Positions 34,720 to 47,286 are shown, counted from the stretch's first letter. The stretch is 64,000 nucleotides of DNA from Acorus gramineus (GCA_030737835.1 CM060854.1:16181687-16245686), one strand, 5' to 3'. The notes: a model not told the origin generated them from the sequence alone. Translations and numbers: made by a program.

Positions 34720-37700
34720 ATGATGAAGATGGAGATCGACCTCGACAAACTCCCGATCAAACGCTTGGACGCCATCGAAGAGAACGGCATCGAACACTTC
34801 CCACCGTAAGATCGTCTCCTTCCTTTCTTTCTCTGGTTTTGAGTGATCCCTGTATAATTCACTTGTCTTTCGAAGCAGTGATGTTGGTCAGGACGAGAAG
34901 CGGCTCGATCTGATAAGGAGGATCGACTTCACTCCCATCGTGGAGAGGGAGGCCAAGAAGGTCAAGGGGGAAGTGGTGGAGGAGGAGAAGAAGTCATCGG
35001 CAGCGGCCGCAGTGATGCCTACTTTACCTTGGCAGAGTTTAATGGAGAATCTCCAGCTGGCGCACCAGGAGCTCTCTGTCGTTATTGACCTCATCAACAC
35101 TGTATTGTTTTCTCTGTGATTCTTTTTTTTTTTAATGTATTTCTTGGGGAAAAGTTTGAACTTCTTATCTTACTGTTGTGAATGTGGGGAGTGTAGTATG
35201 TTTTTTTTTTTTTTTTTATGGTCCCTTGAATAGATGGAATGTCTTTTGAGTGGTAATTTAAATAATGGATGGATTTTTAGAGGAAATGAAAGGTATTTGG
35301 GTTGTTGAATACTCGAATTTTAGGAAAGGAAGGGTTTTTATGTGTAATTGTTTTTTGGGAAATATGGTTCTTAGTTTTGTTGGAAAAGATGGACTTTGGA
35401 TTTGTTTTTATAGCCCTTGTGAGTGTTTTGGATTTGTTTTTTTTTTTTTAATAATAGTTTTCTTTTAAAGAAATAATAGGTGTTCGGCCTCAATTAATAT
35501 TAAGAAAGCGAATGCCCAAAGTTGAAAGTTACAAAATTGAAGCCACTAAACATGGCCTACTAAAGTTGAAAACCAAAACCATCGGGGAGAAACAAGTAGA
35601 AGAGATATCTACAATGCCCCTTGAGGAAAAATAATAGTTTGTAGTCTTGCAATTTTCACAAAAGAAAGGTGTGAAGTAATATGTTTTGGAGTTGAATTTT
35701 ACCCATCTATTCACACCTTATTTGATTAAATTTTTATTTGTAGGTGGAAACAAATGATGCTGTGACTGTGGCTGGGATGACTAGGCCAAAGCAACTGCCC
35801 AATGAAGTTTTGGCTGACCTTTCTGTATCTGCTGCAACTAAGCTACAACATTTCAGGGTAATGTGGCTGCATTACATTTAACGAACTTAACCATTGTTTA
35901 ATTTGTTTATAGCACTATTCAAAACTGGGGTACAGAAGCAATTTATGGGTAATTAGGAACTGACTAACTGTTAAGTGGGGGAAAAAAAACAATGTGAAAG
36001 TTATATATGTTGGGATACATAATTGTTATAACTTTCAAAAGTGATCTATAATATGATATGTCAATTTAAAAATCTATGAAATAATCTCATCTGTGGAGAA
36101 CACATGGATTGTGATTCCTTCACTTGTGGTGAAGATTACATCATTTGGATCCCTTGGTTACGGTGAAACCTCAACGACTTGCAATTGATGGAGTTAGCTT
36201 CTCTGCGTGTGGCTCTCCAAGAGGTAGAATAGAATTAGGAAGATAAGTATATGATTGATGAAAGTTGTCTTCAAGCTCTGGTTTTTTTTTTATGAAGACC
36301 TACAAAAGGCTCAATAAGCATCCCACACATGATGTTCCTACCATTCATCATGAATGCTTTATTTGGGGTGCTTTTGCGCTGTTGAAGATTCAAAGTTTTT
36401 TGTGGATTCTCACTCTCGACAAGTTCCTTACTATAGTCAATCGGTTGAAATGGGCTCTTGACGGCAACGGCACTTATGAGCTTTGTGAAGGGGAGGAGGA
36501 AACAAGGGATCATTTTTTCTTTGGATATCCATGTAGTTGTCAAATATGGGCAAATGTTGGTTTGGCCTTAGAATCAAATTGCTCATTTAGAGACACTGAA
36601 GGCATGTGGGAATGGTTCCATAAGAGATGTGCGATCCTAGTATTCTCGCCAAGTTTCAAACCCTTGTCCCACATGCGGTTTGAGTATTTGGTTGATGCAC
36701 AAGTCATAATGAATACCTTTTCCAACATAAAAGGGTATATGGGTAGAACATGTGGATGGTGATTTCCTCAGTTATGAAATCATGGGTTCATGTTATTCTT
36801 GGCGAGGAATGACCTTCCACCTTCCATTAGTATGGGTAATGCATGGTTCAGGTTGTGTGAATTGGTGGGCACCCTTTTAATAGGGTGGTTTTATTTTGAG
36901 GTTTATTTTAATTTATTTTATCTTTTTTAACCTTGTATAAAGATCCATCGTCTTCTAAAATTTGGGGGCTTTCTACCAATAAGATCACACATAAAATTTC
37001 TGAAAAACTAATCTATGAAATGATTAAAGTGTCAGGAAAGAAACATAGAAAAAGTGAAAAGGGTTCATTTATACCTTTTCAACCTACAGGTGTGCCTCAG
37101 CTCATTGTCCTTGTCCCATCTGACATTGGTCCGGTGCTTTTTTCCCAAACTCTTTCTATATAAAATAAGATCGGGACAAATATATAGAAGAATAAAGAGA
37201 AGTAACATACACTGTTCTGGAGCACACTTATTGTTATTAAGCAGATTGTTGATAGCCCATTAAGCTGTTTTATTTAGGTTGAATCTTTATACAGCAAATC
37301 TTTTTTAAATTTACTTGGTACAATATAGGACTGAACTAACTGTTTGAACCAACAACCTTTTTGTTTATTTCATACATTATATTAGCCACGTTTCATGCAT
37401 AATTATGTGTAGGACTGTAGGCTCATTTGCCCCTCATGATAGTAACGTTTGATTCATTTTCTTTATATTAACGCTCAATATGTCCACACTTGTCAAACTT
37501 TCCTTGTGCAGTAGAGCATGTTATAGTGTTTTATGTTGATCTACAGCACCTTGGGAAATATTTTAAACAATCTTCTAAAGCTTTGGAGCAACAGACCGTG
37601 AGGGAAGCAAGATTTTATGGTGCATTAATTAGGTGAGAATTCCTCATAGGTTGGAACGTCGTCCTGCTATTCTTCTGAGCTTATTTTCTGATAGGCGGAT

Positions 37701-40012
37701 AGATTGCAGCAAAACTGGAAAGTCAAGCGCCAACGTGCTGCAGTTTCTGGACCAGGAAATGAAGGCTTCACTATCGATTTATTTGACAATTCTCTGGCAG
37801 ATGCAGCCGCCGTGACCCAACTACCCGCCCTATCTACAGTTCGCGTTGATCATGACACAACTGGAATGCTGACTGTAAAAATCCCTGCAAAGTCATGCCA
37901 CTCTATTCAGTTTGGGTTCCATGATGACTATCCAAGTGGTAAAGTCAGAAATCCAAATAAAGAGAAAATGCAGGGTTCAGTTCAGCGTCCTTTACGAGAA
38001 GCTAAAAAAGAAGCCATGACTGATGAAGATGTCAACGAATGTGTTAAAGAAGCACATTCAGTTCTCTGTAGGATCCATCAATCGATTTTTCAAGAGCAGG
38101 TGGGTATTTTTATTTTTATTTTTTTTATCTATTGCCTTTTTTCCCTTGGATACTCACTAATTTCTCATTTCTTTGCAGCTGTTTGATTTGGTGAATCGTG
38201 AAACCTTCTCTGAAACACAAGGGGTTAATGTTACTTGTATGAGAGAAAATTTCTTACAGTTGAGTTTTGGTGATGTAGCCTCTGTTTTTTTACGCTTGGT
38301 TCCTTCTGAAGAAGAAAATAGCAGTCAAACAGGTGAAACTTTGGGCCGGGCTCAGGATGTGGAGGACAAGGTTTCTTCATCTGACAAGCTAGGGCTAGTG
38401 ATATTTGAAGAGAAGCACAATGATTCAAAAAGGAATTTGTTGGGACTTCCAAATCCAGTCAGTTTTGCAATTTACTTGCAACAAATCTTCCATGAAAATC
38501 TCTTTGTGAAAGGGAAAGAAAGACGCTCATCTGTTGTCAGGCCTCAAGTATCTAGTCACTCCTCAAGCGAAGGGATTGGTCTCCTTGGCCATTTCTGCAT
38601 GACATTAGCTCACAGAATCTTTTCCAACAAAGTCCAATCAGAACTAGAAAATCTGGTATGAATTTATTTTCGAGTTCAACTATAGGAAAAACCAGTAAGA
38701 TCATATCTATTTATATTGACAGCTTTTCATTTTTTATATGAAGGTTAGCAGGATCCCATACGTTAATTTACTCTCTCACCCAACCTGGCATTCTCGGACT
38801 TCTTCATGGTCACTTTCCATGAAGATTCCACAGTCAGTTCTTCGTGCTGGTCGTCGATGCAGGCCTTTAGAAATCCATGAGTTTCACACTAAGGTGGTGG
38901 TGAATGATGAATGCATCTCTGTTAGCGGTGATGGTGCACCCAATGTCATTGGTTCATTCAGAGACAGCTCTGATGATGCATGCACAACAAACTCTTATGG
39001 ATGTGAAGTGACGGATCTACCAGTGATACTTCTGCAGCAGGTAATGCTGCATCTATGCTTCTATTACTTGGTAACATTGTAACTAGATCTCATGGATGAT
39101 CACAAGTTGGCTTAAAACCAGCAGATCTTTGGGCTGTTCAATGCCATTTACAGTGGAAGTGCAGCCATATCATGATATTCCTCATTTTCAGATATACCAA
39201 ATTGCAACATTACCTCTCTGGCACTCAAAGAACGAGTGGAAGATGTCATATACTTGTGCCACAGCCTTCTGTGACGCAATCATCACATAGTTATACTCAC
39301 TTTTCTCTTCTAGGGTATGAGTAATGAAAAACCGTTAGTCCAGATTATCAAATATTTGGTTACATGGATCACGGATAAATCCGTTGATACGGAGGGCATT
39401 TTGCTTTAACCCATCTTATGGGGGTTGGTCATATGTAATTAGTTTTCGTTACCTTTTCAATGAAATCAGAAAAGAGAGAAGTCTCCTTTAACTGGTTTCT
39501 TATGCCAGCTTCATGTATACTTGAAAATTAGAATGTAATATGTTACTAGGATTAGTAAGTTCTTACACATGTAGAGCTTATCATATCTCAGGAAAAAGAA
39601 AGATGATTGCTTTTATACTTTTCCCTCAAATTTTCCATGAGACTGGTGATGTCATCTTCCCTTCCCATCTTATGTATGAATTGAATCTATTCAACAGGTT
39701 GCAAGTCAAGTTCTTCATTGGCTCCACGAGGAAGCCTTAATAGTAGGCATGAAGGCAAGACGAGACTTCCTCCACCTCTCATTTGAGCTTGATCATGGAG
39801 AAACGCTTGGGCTGGCCGCTCATGTGGACCCAGAAGATGATATTGGGTGCATCTCTTGGTGGCTTGTGATGGAGGATAGCTTCGAGGATGCTCAGCTCCA
39901 CAAGGACCTCTCGAATGGTGTATTCAAAGATAGGAAGTTTCTAGGTTATTTGTCGTTAGATTCATTGTACACTGTATTGATGGATTTAGTTGGATTGTGC
40001 AATAGTGGTTAA
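34720..40012 (+). CDS. MED17: Mediator of RNA polymerase II subunit 17
   Basis: A head-module subunit of the Mediator complex, which links transcription factors to RNA polymerase II in the nucleus. Eight exons (34720-34805, 34879-35101, 35744-35857, 37547-37632, 37703-38099, 38179-38655, 38744-39040, 39698-40012) are GT-AG and phase-consistent, totalling 665 codons including the stop (664 aa), close to plant MED17 length. Diagnostic blocks: DLDKLPIKRLDAIEENG at the N-terminus, KRLDLIRRIDFTPIVERE, LPWQSLMENLQLAHQELSVV, TRPKQLPNEVLADLSVSAAT, QTVREARFYGALIR, NWKVKRQRAA and SWSLSMKIPQSVLRAGRR. Two ATGs (34720, 34723-25) open the frame. Intron 3 is 1.7 kb and holds a LINE fragment. No break was found, so the gene is probably functional. 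Confidence 0.92.
36310..36660 (+). pseudogene. LINE fragment (zf-RVT region) in MED17 intron 3
   Basis: The frame ALLKIQSFLWILTLDKFLTI, then CEGEEETRDHFFFGYPCSCQ and IWANVG, is the zinc-binding tail of plant LINE reverse transcriptases (C-x2-C...H-x-F-x2-C-x-W pattern, here partly decayed). It sits in the same direction as MED17, well away from the splice sites. Confidence 0.65.
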
Positions 40013-40977
40013 AGCATTTGATCCACTTTCACATCAATGTATATTTTCAATTACAAAGAGATTGTGCTTGCCCTTAAAGAGAGCATCTTAATGGTTGATG
40101 TGTTGTTGCAAAGTCGTCTTGGGTTGCTGTGCACGTGAATATAGTGTCAGAATTCTAAATATGTAAGATATATAATTTGAGGTGAAAGTCTATGCACAAT
40201 TCTTAAGTATTAATATGATTGTTCTTTTTAATATTTCTCCTATGTTCTGTGAACAATTTGGAGGTTCTTGGCTGTTCCACTTATCATATTATCTTGCATG
40301 TTGTATTTATCTGTTCATGGTCATACTAATAGTTCTAAGTTTGAACTCTCTGCATTATGTGCCGCGGGCCAGTCTGTTTATAGCCTTCATTGTTTTGTTG
40401 CAGTGTTTATTGTTGTGGATATTCAAATTCCAATTTTATGGTTTGAGGTCACTAAAATTTTCAGTTGTAACAGAACAAAGGTTTTGGTAAGAAAAGGAAA
40501 TTCTTTTAGACCCTAAATAGGTAGCGACGTAAACTATTTTAGGATATATAAATATTTTTGTATAGATAGTAAATAATTTTTTTTTGTTTGGGTGTGTTTT
40601 TAGTTATTTTTGTTGGAAAACATAATAATGAAGTTTTTATTGATTGACCAATAATAAGATGTAAATAAACTATAAATAAGATGTAAATAATGATTTATAA
40701 AATATAAAAAATGATTTGACATGTGAGCTCTTTAGGTGATTTGATATGTAAGTCTTCGTGGAATAGATAGGGTGGAATAACACGATTGCAAGGGGATCTG
40801 GATATGACTTTTTGTGGACAGATATGTTTTAGAAGATACGGTACTAATGTCTAACATGTTAGGCTGAAAGGCATAAAGTTTTCAAGAAACCGTTGACAAC
40901 TTTTAGACGAAAGACTAAGTAACATTTGCCTTTGAGCAAGAGTGTGGAGTGACTATCAGCAAGAGTGAAGAGAGACG
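40013..40977. other. MED17 3' flank and intergenic DNA
   Basis: AT-rich, no gene recognised. From about 40860 the base composition changes toward the LINE ORF1 that follows. Confidence 0.4.
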
Positions 40978-41646
40978 ATGACAAGGTGGATGGAGAAGAG
41001 ATCTGGTGAGGACGGTTGGAGGGTACGTAAGCGGAAGAGATCGAGTGGTCAATCATCGGGAAGCGGACGGTTGGTCGGGGGAGGGCGTCATGGAGCGAGG
41101 AGCGGGGTCGGACAGAGAAGGGGGAGCGCCCATACCTCGGGGAGCTGGAGCGCGGGTGGGAGTAGAAGCTATGTAGGAAGTTGAAGGTCAGCCTCGGACG
41201 GGTCGGATCGCTGTTTCCGGTGCGTGGGAGCTGGGCACAAGAGTTACTCATGCAGAGACCCAATCATTTGTAGGTTGTGCCGCGGGATAGGCCACACGGC
41301 GGCGTTTTGTCGCAAGAGATCCCCAGGGGCTGGCACGGCACAGCCTTGGAGACGCTCACCTTCCAAGAGGCTTCCCATCACTTTCAACCCATGTCCGGAA
41401 GCTAGAAACCTTAGATGTTGTTTAATCTTCCGGGGCTGCAGATGGACGCCAACTTGGGTTGACGTGAGTCGGGCCATCGAGAACTGTGGGGGCCAGTGAG
41501 GGTGGCAAAAGGTGAGTGCATTGGCGGGTGGCGTTTTCGTTATCAAGTTCCAAAACCGCAACCTTCGCTCGCGTTTCTTACTCGCTGGTCAAGTGGAGGG
41601 GCGCCGGGGTGGCGCTAAATATTTCCGCTTGGGCAGCGGACCTTGG
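40978..41646 (+). pseudogene. LINE ORF1, first part (zinc knuckles and DUF4283-like start)
   Basis: Basic N-terminal region, an in-frame stop near 41182, then two CCHC-type knuckles at 41212-41312 (CFRCVGAGHKSYSC and CRLCRGIGHTAAFC). Next come a linker and, from 41510 in another frame, VSALAGGVFVIKFQNRNLRS, the start of the DUF4283-type RNA-binding fold of plant LINE ORF1 proteins. Similarity stops exactly at 41646, where the gypsy LTR starts, and resumes at 59039. This order (knuckles before DUF4283) is found in one group of plant LINEs. Confidence 0.7.
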
Positions 41647-42955
41647 TGTAGATACCCCAATTTTAACCGTCCAAAAAGATAAAAATACTTCAAATAATAT
41701 TTAAGAATGACCACATTTGGACATTAAATAGAAATCTCCCTCAGAAACCGAAACTAGAAGCCCTGGTCTAAACACTTAGAAAAATCTAAGAGCCTGGACA
41801 GGGGCGGATACTTGAGAGTAGTCGCCCCATATTAGGCAGCTAGTACCAACTAGCCCCCCCCCCTAAACCGACCCCAAACCGCCTTCTTGGATGGGACATA
41901 AAGCAAGCATGATTGCGGCGGATTGTCCCTTTTAGCTGCCTCATCTCAGCCGGCTCAACCATAGTAACCGACCCAAGCTACCGCTTGTCAGAGATGGGAT
42001 GTTTGACAGGTTATGATGGGGACGGCTACCTGAGAGTAGTCTCCCCCCATTGGGTAGCTAGTTTACACTAGCCGCCTCTCGCCTGGACATTGTCAGAGAA
42101 CAAAGATCTAATGGGAGGTCAAATCAAACACCTTATTATCCATTCTGATCTATTGTTCAGTGGACACTCCCCTACACCTCTTTTACTATAAATAGGGGGG
42201 CATCCTATTCATCAAAGGATAGAATCAATTCATCACCAAAAAATCATCAATTCATTCCCAAGCAACCAATCCACACCCACACTCACAAGCCTATACCCCC
42301 CCATACCACCATTTCAAAAACCCTTGAGAGAGAAAGTGAGAGAGAAACTCATTTCCTACACCAAATCACTCTCCAAATCCACTCTCCAAAACCCAAGTTA
42401 AACCTAGCTTAACCTCTGCCAAAACCAAATCCAAACCCTACCCAGGTTCTGCACAAATTGAACCAGACACCAGGCGGCTACTCCCAACTAGCCGCCCCCT
42501 ACCAGGCGGCTAAATCAGACTAGCCAGCCCTTCCCTAGCCCACCTTAGTCCCAATTCTCCTTTAGTCAGGTTCCCGAAGTAGAAAAGAATTCCTGCCTTC
42601 ACCTCAGTGTACGGCATATCCGTGTCTCAGAGCGGAGACCCCACAAACTCCCCACGAAGGCAATCAAATCCCTCCCAACTTTTCCTATTTTTTTATAAAA
42701 GCAGGTGGCGATCACAACAACCCATGAATCCTCCTGAGGACCCGTTGGCCACCTCAACCAGGAACGGAAAAACCAACCCATCACCCCTTTTGAGAGACGA
42801 TCCGACCGAGCCTACCAAGGCGCAGCTCTCCGGATCCAAGCCTCCGAAGAACCCCCACACACGCACAACCCTGGAGGACCAGAGAGGAGGAAGAGAGGGA
42901 GGAAGGCTTCCTAGAGCGCCCTTTCATTCCTTTTCCCCGAAATCCGATACCGACA
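41647..42955 (+). repeat. 5' LTR of the gypsy element
   Basis: TGTAGATACCCC...CGATACCGACA, 1,309 bp. It contains several GGCGGCTA/TAGCCGCC dyads and a TATA box. Confidence 0.85.
42186..42195 (+). promoter_or_regulatory. TATA box in the 5' LTR
   Basis: CTATAAATAG, conserved in the 3' LTR at 58269-58278. It probably drives the element's transcript, with U3 upstream and R downstream. Confidence 0.6.
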
Positions 42956-42975
42956 GCCTGGCGATCACGGTGGGA
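42956..42975 (+). other. primer-binding-site position of the gypsy element
   Basis: Immediately after the 5' LTR the sequence is GCCTGGCGATCACGGTGGGA. TGGCG at 42959 fits the usual TGG start of a tRNA-complementary primer site. The tRNA was not determined. Confidence 0.45.
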
Positions 42976-43119
42976 CCTCCCTCATGAAAAGACAACAAAA
43001 GGTAATCCTCTTCTGCTTCCTTCCAATAACCTGACTAGAATGCCATCACCCCTCTAGGAAAACTAGAATTTCTCACCCCTCAAGTCTGACCCTCCTCTAC
43101 TTTGCATTACAACATCCTT

Positions 43120-43270
43120 TACTACTTTAAGCCACACACAGCTACGCACCCCTTTTACTGCTTTAAGCCGCACAGAGTTGCGCACCCTTTACTGCTTTAA
43201 GCCGCACACAGCTGCGCACCCCATTACTGCTTTAATTCGCACACAACTGCGCACCCCTTTACCGCTTTAT
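43120..43270 (+). repeat. leader tandem repeat, period about 37 bp
   Basis: About four diverged units of ACTGCTTTAAGCCGCACA followed by a CTGCGCACCCC-type block, upstream of gag. Confidence 0.7.
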
Positions 43271-43323
43271 TTACTGTTTTGAATATGCATTCATTTACAC
43301 CTAGGCTTTTCCATATTCACACC

Positions 43324-44580
43324 ATGGAAGCCTACACCCATGAGAAAGTAGTAGAGGAGAAGGACAACCAGGGAGACCAAACCGCCCAATTCCTCAGCCA
43401 CCTAGAGGAGAGGATGGCTACCCTAGGATACCAGATGTTCAATGACCTCACCGACTATCACCAGGCCAAGACCTTGCAGGAAACTCTTGTTAAGACCCCC
43501 AAGGCTTGCCCCACCCCCAATACACTACCAACACCCGGCTTCTCGGTAAATCCAAGTCCAAGCCTCTTTTCCTTTGCCCCGCCTTCCCCCGCGAATCCAA
43601 TATTCCCCAACCGCTTCTGCCTCGAGCCCTTACCAGGCCACCTCCAACCCGGGACCACTAAACAGCCCTCCTAGGGGAGAAATGTTGGATGAAACCATCC
43701 GAAGAATCCTCTCCGAGACTGGCCCCTCTGCCCCCAAACACATGTCTCTGCACAACCTGAGACAGATCCCGTCAGTCCACCTACCGGAGGGATTCAAAAT
43801 CCAGAAATTTCACCGGTACAACGGTCGTGGAGACCCAGATGTTCATTTGACTGCCTTTTATCTAGACGCCCGACCGTTTCTAGATAACCAAACTCTGCTA
43901 GTGTTCCTCTTCCAAAAATCATTGGAAGGAGAAACACTACAATGGTTCTCCACCCTCCCTATAGATCATTTATCAAACTTCTCGGCTGTAAGCGAGAAGT
44001 TTCCAGGCCGCTACGGTTATCAGAGGATTAGGCCCCCTTTATTTCAGACCTAACCGTAGAAAGGATGAGGCCTAGGGAGGAATCTGAGCAGTACGTATCC
44101 AGGTGGCGCACCCTCGTCCACTGAATTGGCCTGCAATTAACAGAATGTCAAGAAATTGACATGATGTTGCAAAGCCTGTGTCCAGAGCTCCGTACGAGTC
44201 TTTCGTACGGAGACTATACCACATACCAGCTTCTCATTGACCGCCACAACAGGATTTCCCGTTGTGCAGCCCCAGTAGTCCAAACCCCGTCCCCACCTAT
44301 CAGCCATAGGGTTGGATAACCGTCAAGAAAGGCGCAAACCTCCACGGTAGAGGGGATCACACAAATTTTGGCACTCTACCCGAACAGAGTGCGAGTCCCT
44401 GATCAAGGGTCAGCTCTGAGACAGTACACGCCAGGTCCATCCGGATATGTGCCGCCTCGGCAAGCCAATCAAAACTTCATTCCTCGATCAGTACCCGCCC
44501 CTGTGCCGATAAGACAAAACCCAGTAGTCCAAAGTTTTCCAGAGCCCCATAATTCAAAGCCAAGGCCAAACTAGGACTCC
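43324..44580 (+). pseudogene. gypsy gag protein, frameshifted
   Basis: The N-terminal frame (from MEAYTHEKVVEEKDNQ at 43324) is proline-rich. After a shift at about 43675 the capsid region reads MLDETIRRILSETGPSAPKH, LPEGFKIQKFHRYNGRGDP, DARPFLDNQTLLVFLFQ and LEGETLQWFSTLP, a classic Retrotrans_gag domain. After another shift at about 44050 come MRPREESEQYVSRW, a TGA at about 44122 where tryptophan or arginine is expected, and MLQSLCPELRTSLSYGDY. Further stops occur around 44318. Gag builds the virus-like particle of retrotransposons; this copy is dead. Confidence 0.75.
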
Positions 44581-44686
44581 CCCCGCTTATTCCGCTCCCC
44601 CAAGAGCACAGAACCTAACCCCTAGACGGCCGCCACAAAGCTCCTACATCGAAGTCTCCCCTTCAACCTCCTATGGCCCGAGACGA

Positions 44687-46431
44687 ATGGGAAAGAGGGA
44701 CTCTTACCCACCCCTCCCAGAAACCTTAACGAGGATTTTTAGGGTAATGATAGACACCAATAGTATCTCCCTCGCCTCTGCTAGGCCCTCACTCCCCAGG
44801 GCCAGCACCACGCGTTACTGTCAATACCATCAACAGTATAGTAACACCGTAGAACAATGCATTGTCTTTCAGGACTTTGTTTATGATTTAAATGATGACA
44901 GGCGCCTTGATTGGGCCATGATCAAAGGCCATCTGAGCCGGGGCAATCCCCAAGCAAACAAGCCACTTGGCATATTCACTGACCCTATGCCAGATCACGA
45001 CCAAGCCTCCACTTCCAGAGCCCACGTTGTCAACATGGTTAGGAGGGAGAGACATCTATCACCAGAGCAAAGCATCTCAGAAAATACTACGGACAGCAGT
45101 TCATCCGAAGAGTCTGAGGAGGAAGGACAGGACGAGCCTTTCCAGCTGAACCTCAACGACCACAACCTCGCCGTACTGTATGGCGAGGAAGAACAAGTAG
45201 TCCCCGTCCTGCCTGAAGTCATCAACATAGAGTCTGATGAAAGTGGACTGGACAACCCAAGAGAAGAAGAAGAGGATGAACCATTCGAAGAGGTTCCCGA
45301 AGGAGCGAAGGAAGGATCCGAAGAAGGGGAGTGTACTTCAGATGATCTGCATCCAGACGACAACGGGTCCTCTAAAAGCACTAATACAGTAGACGGCCCC
45401 TACCATCCAATGATCATCTCCTTCACTGACAAGGACCTCCCTGATCAAAGGCTGCGAGTATATCCTCTCCATGTTCGCGAGCGACTCCAGGCCATCCCGC
45501 TAAACATCTTCATCAACCCAAGATCAGGGATGAATATCATGACTTGTTCTACCTACCAAGAAATGCCCAGGCAAGGTCGCCCTTTTGTTCAACCGGTACA
45601 CTCCACCATCCAGGCTTTCAACCATTCCGGAAAGACCATCTACGGTCCTGAGATATTCGAACTGTCCGTTGGTCCCCTGATTGCGAGATGGGGTGCTTCG
45701 TAGCTGACATCGACATGAGATACCCTCTGATGCTAGGGCGTTCATGGCTAGATAGCATCCAGACCATCTGCTCCCCAAGACATCAATGTCTCCGACTACC
45801 ATTCATGGGCCACATACTGACCATCTGGGGGGAAGCACGCCTCCGATATGAGAACAAAGACAACTGGGTACTACATAATATGTTCACATTCACCGTACAT
45901 CCAGGAGTCGAATCCGAAGATGACAGTCCACCTAGATCACCCCACAACGGCTTATGCCCAATCGAAGGACCAGTTGGGACCATGAATTCAGCTACCAACA
46001 ACATGAGTCCCAACCCCATTGCTTTCCTACCTGACGAGGTCGTACCAGCTGGAGTACGCTTGACACTCCTCATGATAACTGCAAGCCTCAGAGGGAGAGA
46101 ATTTCGACACATCTTGGTGGACACCAGGGCAGAAACCAATGTCCTGACCTACTCAGCCTACAGCAAGATCAAAAACCAAACCTACAAGCTGCAGCCAACA
46201 GACGAGTTCATCTTTGCTTTCAACAACACACGGAGAGGCGTCTGCGGATTAGTGACACTTCCTCTAAAAATTGGTCCAGTCTCCACCATAGTCAATTGCA
46301 TGGTGATGGACATCAGGTCACTACATCCCCTAATTATCGGAAGAACCTGGCTCGACGGTATCGAAGCTGTCTCATCAACCCGACACCAATGCCTCCGCTT
46401 CCCGTATCAGGGAGAACTAGTATCCGTCTGA
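44687..46431 (+). pseudogene. gypsy gag C-terminus and two retropepsin-like modules
   Basis: 44687-45703 is one frame: a zinc-knuckle-like YCQYHQQYSNTVEQC block, a long acidic linker (E/D/S-rich, about residues 125-235) and a retropepsin-like segment (IPLNIFINPRSGMNIMTCST). After a 1-nt shift near 45690 the frame 45688-46431 continues MLGRSWLDSIQTICSPRHQC. Then comes a second, separate retropepsin-like unit with FRHILVDTRAETNVLTYSAY and IIGRTWLDGIEAVSSTRHQC. The catalytic D-S/T-G triad is NPR in unit 1 and DTR in unit 2, so neither looks active. Two copies of the LLGRPW-type C-terminal motif suggest an internal duplication of the protease domain. Confidence 0.65.
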
Positions 46432-46689
46432 AGAGAAGCACGCTTCAACGGAGCACGAGTCCGCAACTGGACCATCTGCGCCATGCACATCAAGTGGGAG
46501 ATGTACTCATACGGGATGAAGAATTACTCGCCCAAAGATATGCTCGGTCAGGGGCAAAAACCCAAGAGAACAAGAGAAGAAAAAGGAGCTGAACCTGCAG
46601 AACCTCCACCAGAGATGAGTCGGCCCACAAAGGCTAGCCGACTCGAAGAAGTGGTTCAAATCCACAAGCCTGGGACTGATCCACCCAAG

Positions 46690-46975
46690 TAAGCCTTCAC
46701 ACTTCAACTCCTGTATATATTTGTTTACATGCTTTCAAAACAACAAAAACAAAAATGCTAAACAGCTTTCATTCCTCAACTCCTGTACATATTTGTTTAC
46801 ATGCTTTTAAAAAAAAAATGAAAAAGATTTGTTTATCAGCTTATGCTTTCAACTCCTATAAATATTTGTTTCCATGCTTTCAAAACAAAAAAAAATCCAA
46901 AAATACAATGCAAAACAGCTTTCATTCCTCATTCATGCACATATTTGTTTACATGCTTTCCTAAAAAAAAACCCA
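46690..46975 (+). repeat. tandem repeat at the deleted pol region
   Basis: Four diverged units built on a CTCCTGTACATATTTGTTTA core followed by CATGCTTT and an A-rich tail, spaced about 65-90 bp. They lie exactly where reverse transcriptase and integrase coding should be. Confidence 0.65.
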
Positions 46976-46999
46976 CAAACCAAAACAAAAAAAGAGACG

Positions 47000-47286
47000 A
47001 AAAGAAGTTAAGAGTCGCTGACCATGCCCAGGCCTACCAGAGGAGGGTGGCAAGGGCATTTGAAAAGAAAGTAATAGAGAGAAAATTTAAAATTGGGGAG
47101 CTTGTACTCAAGCAAATCATGCCATCAAGGCAGCCCCACCCCAAAGGCAAGCTGCAACCCACATGGGAGGGACCCTATGTGATCACCCATGTCTATTCCG
47201 GGAATGCCTACCGCTTGGTGGACGCTGAAGGAGTCGAAGTCTCAGGTTTGTGGAATGCACTTTATCTAAAGAAATTCCATGCATAG
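47000..47286 (+). pseudogene. gypsy integrase C-terminal domain remnant
   Basis: The frame reads ADHAQAYQRRVARAFEKKV, KFKIGELVLKQIMPSR, GKLQPTWEGPYVITHVYSGN, AYRLVDAEG and WNALYLKKFHA, followed by a stop. This is the SH3-like C-terminal tail of gypsy integrases. The zinc-binding and DDE parts are missing upstream. Confidence 0.75.

Noticed and set aside
43120..43270. Regular direct repeats that could suggest a CRISPR array
   Set aside because: Units are contiguous, diverged tandem repeats without unique spacers, in a plant retrotransposon leader.
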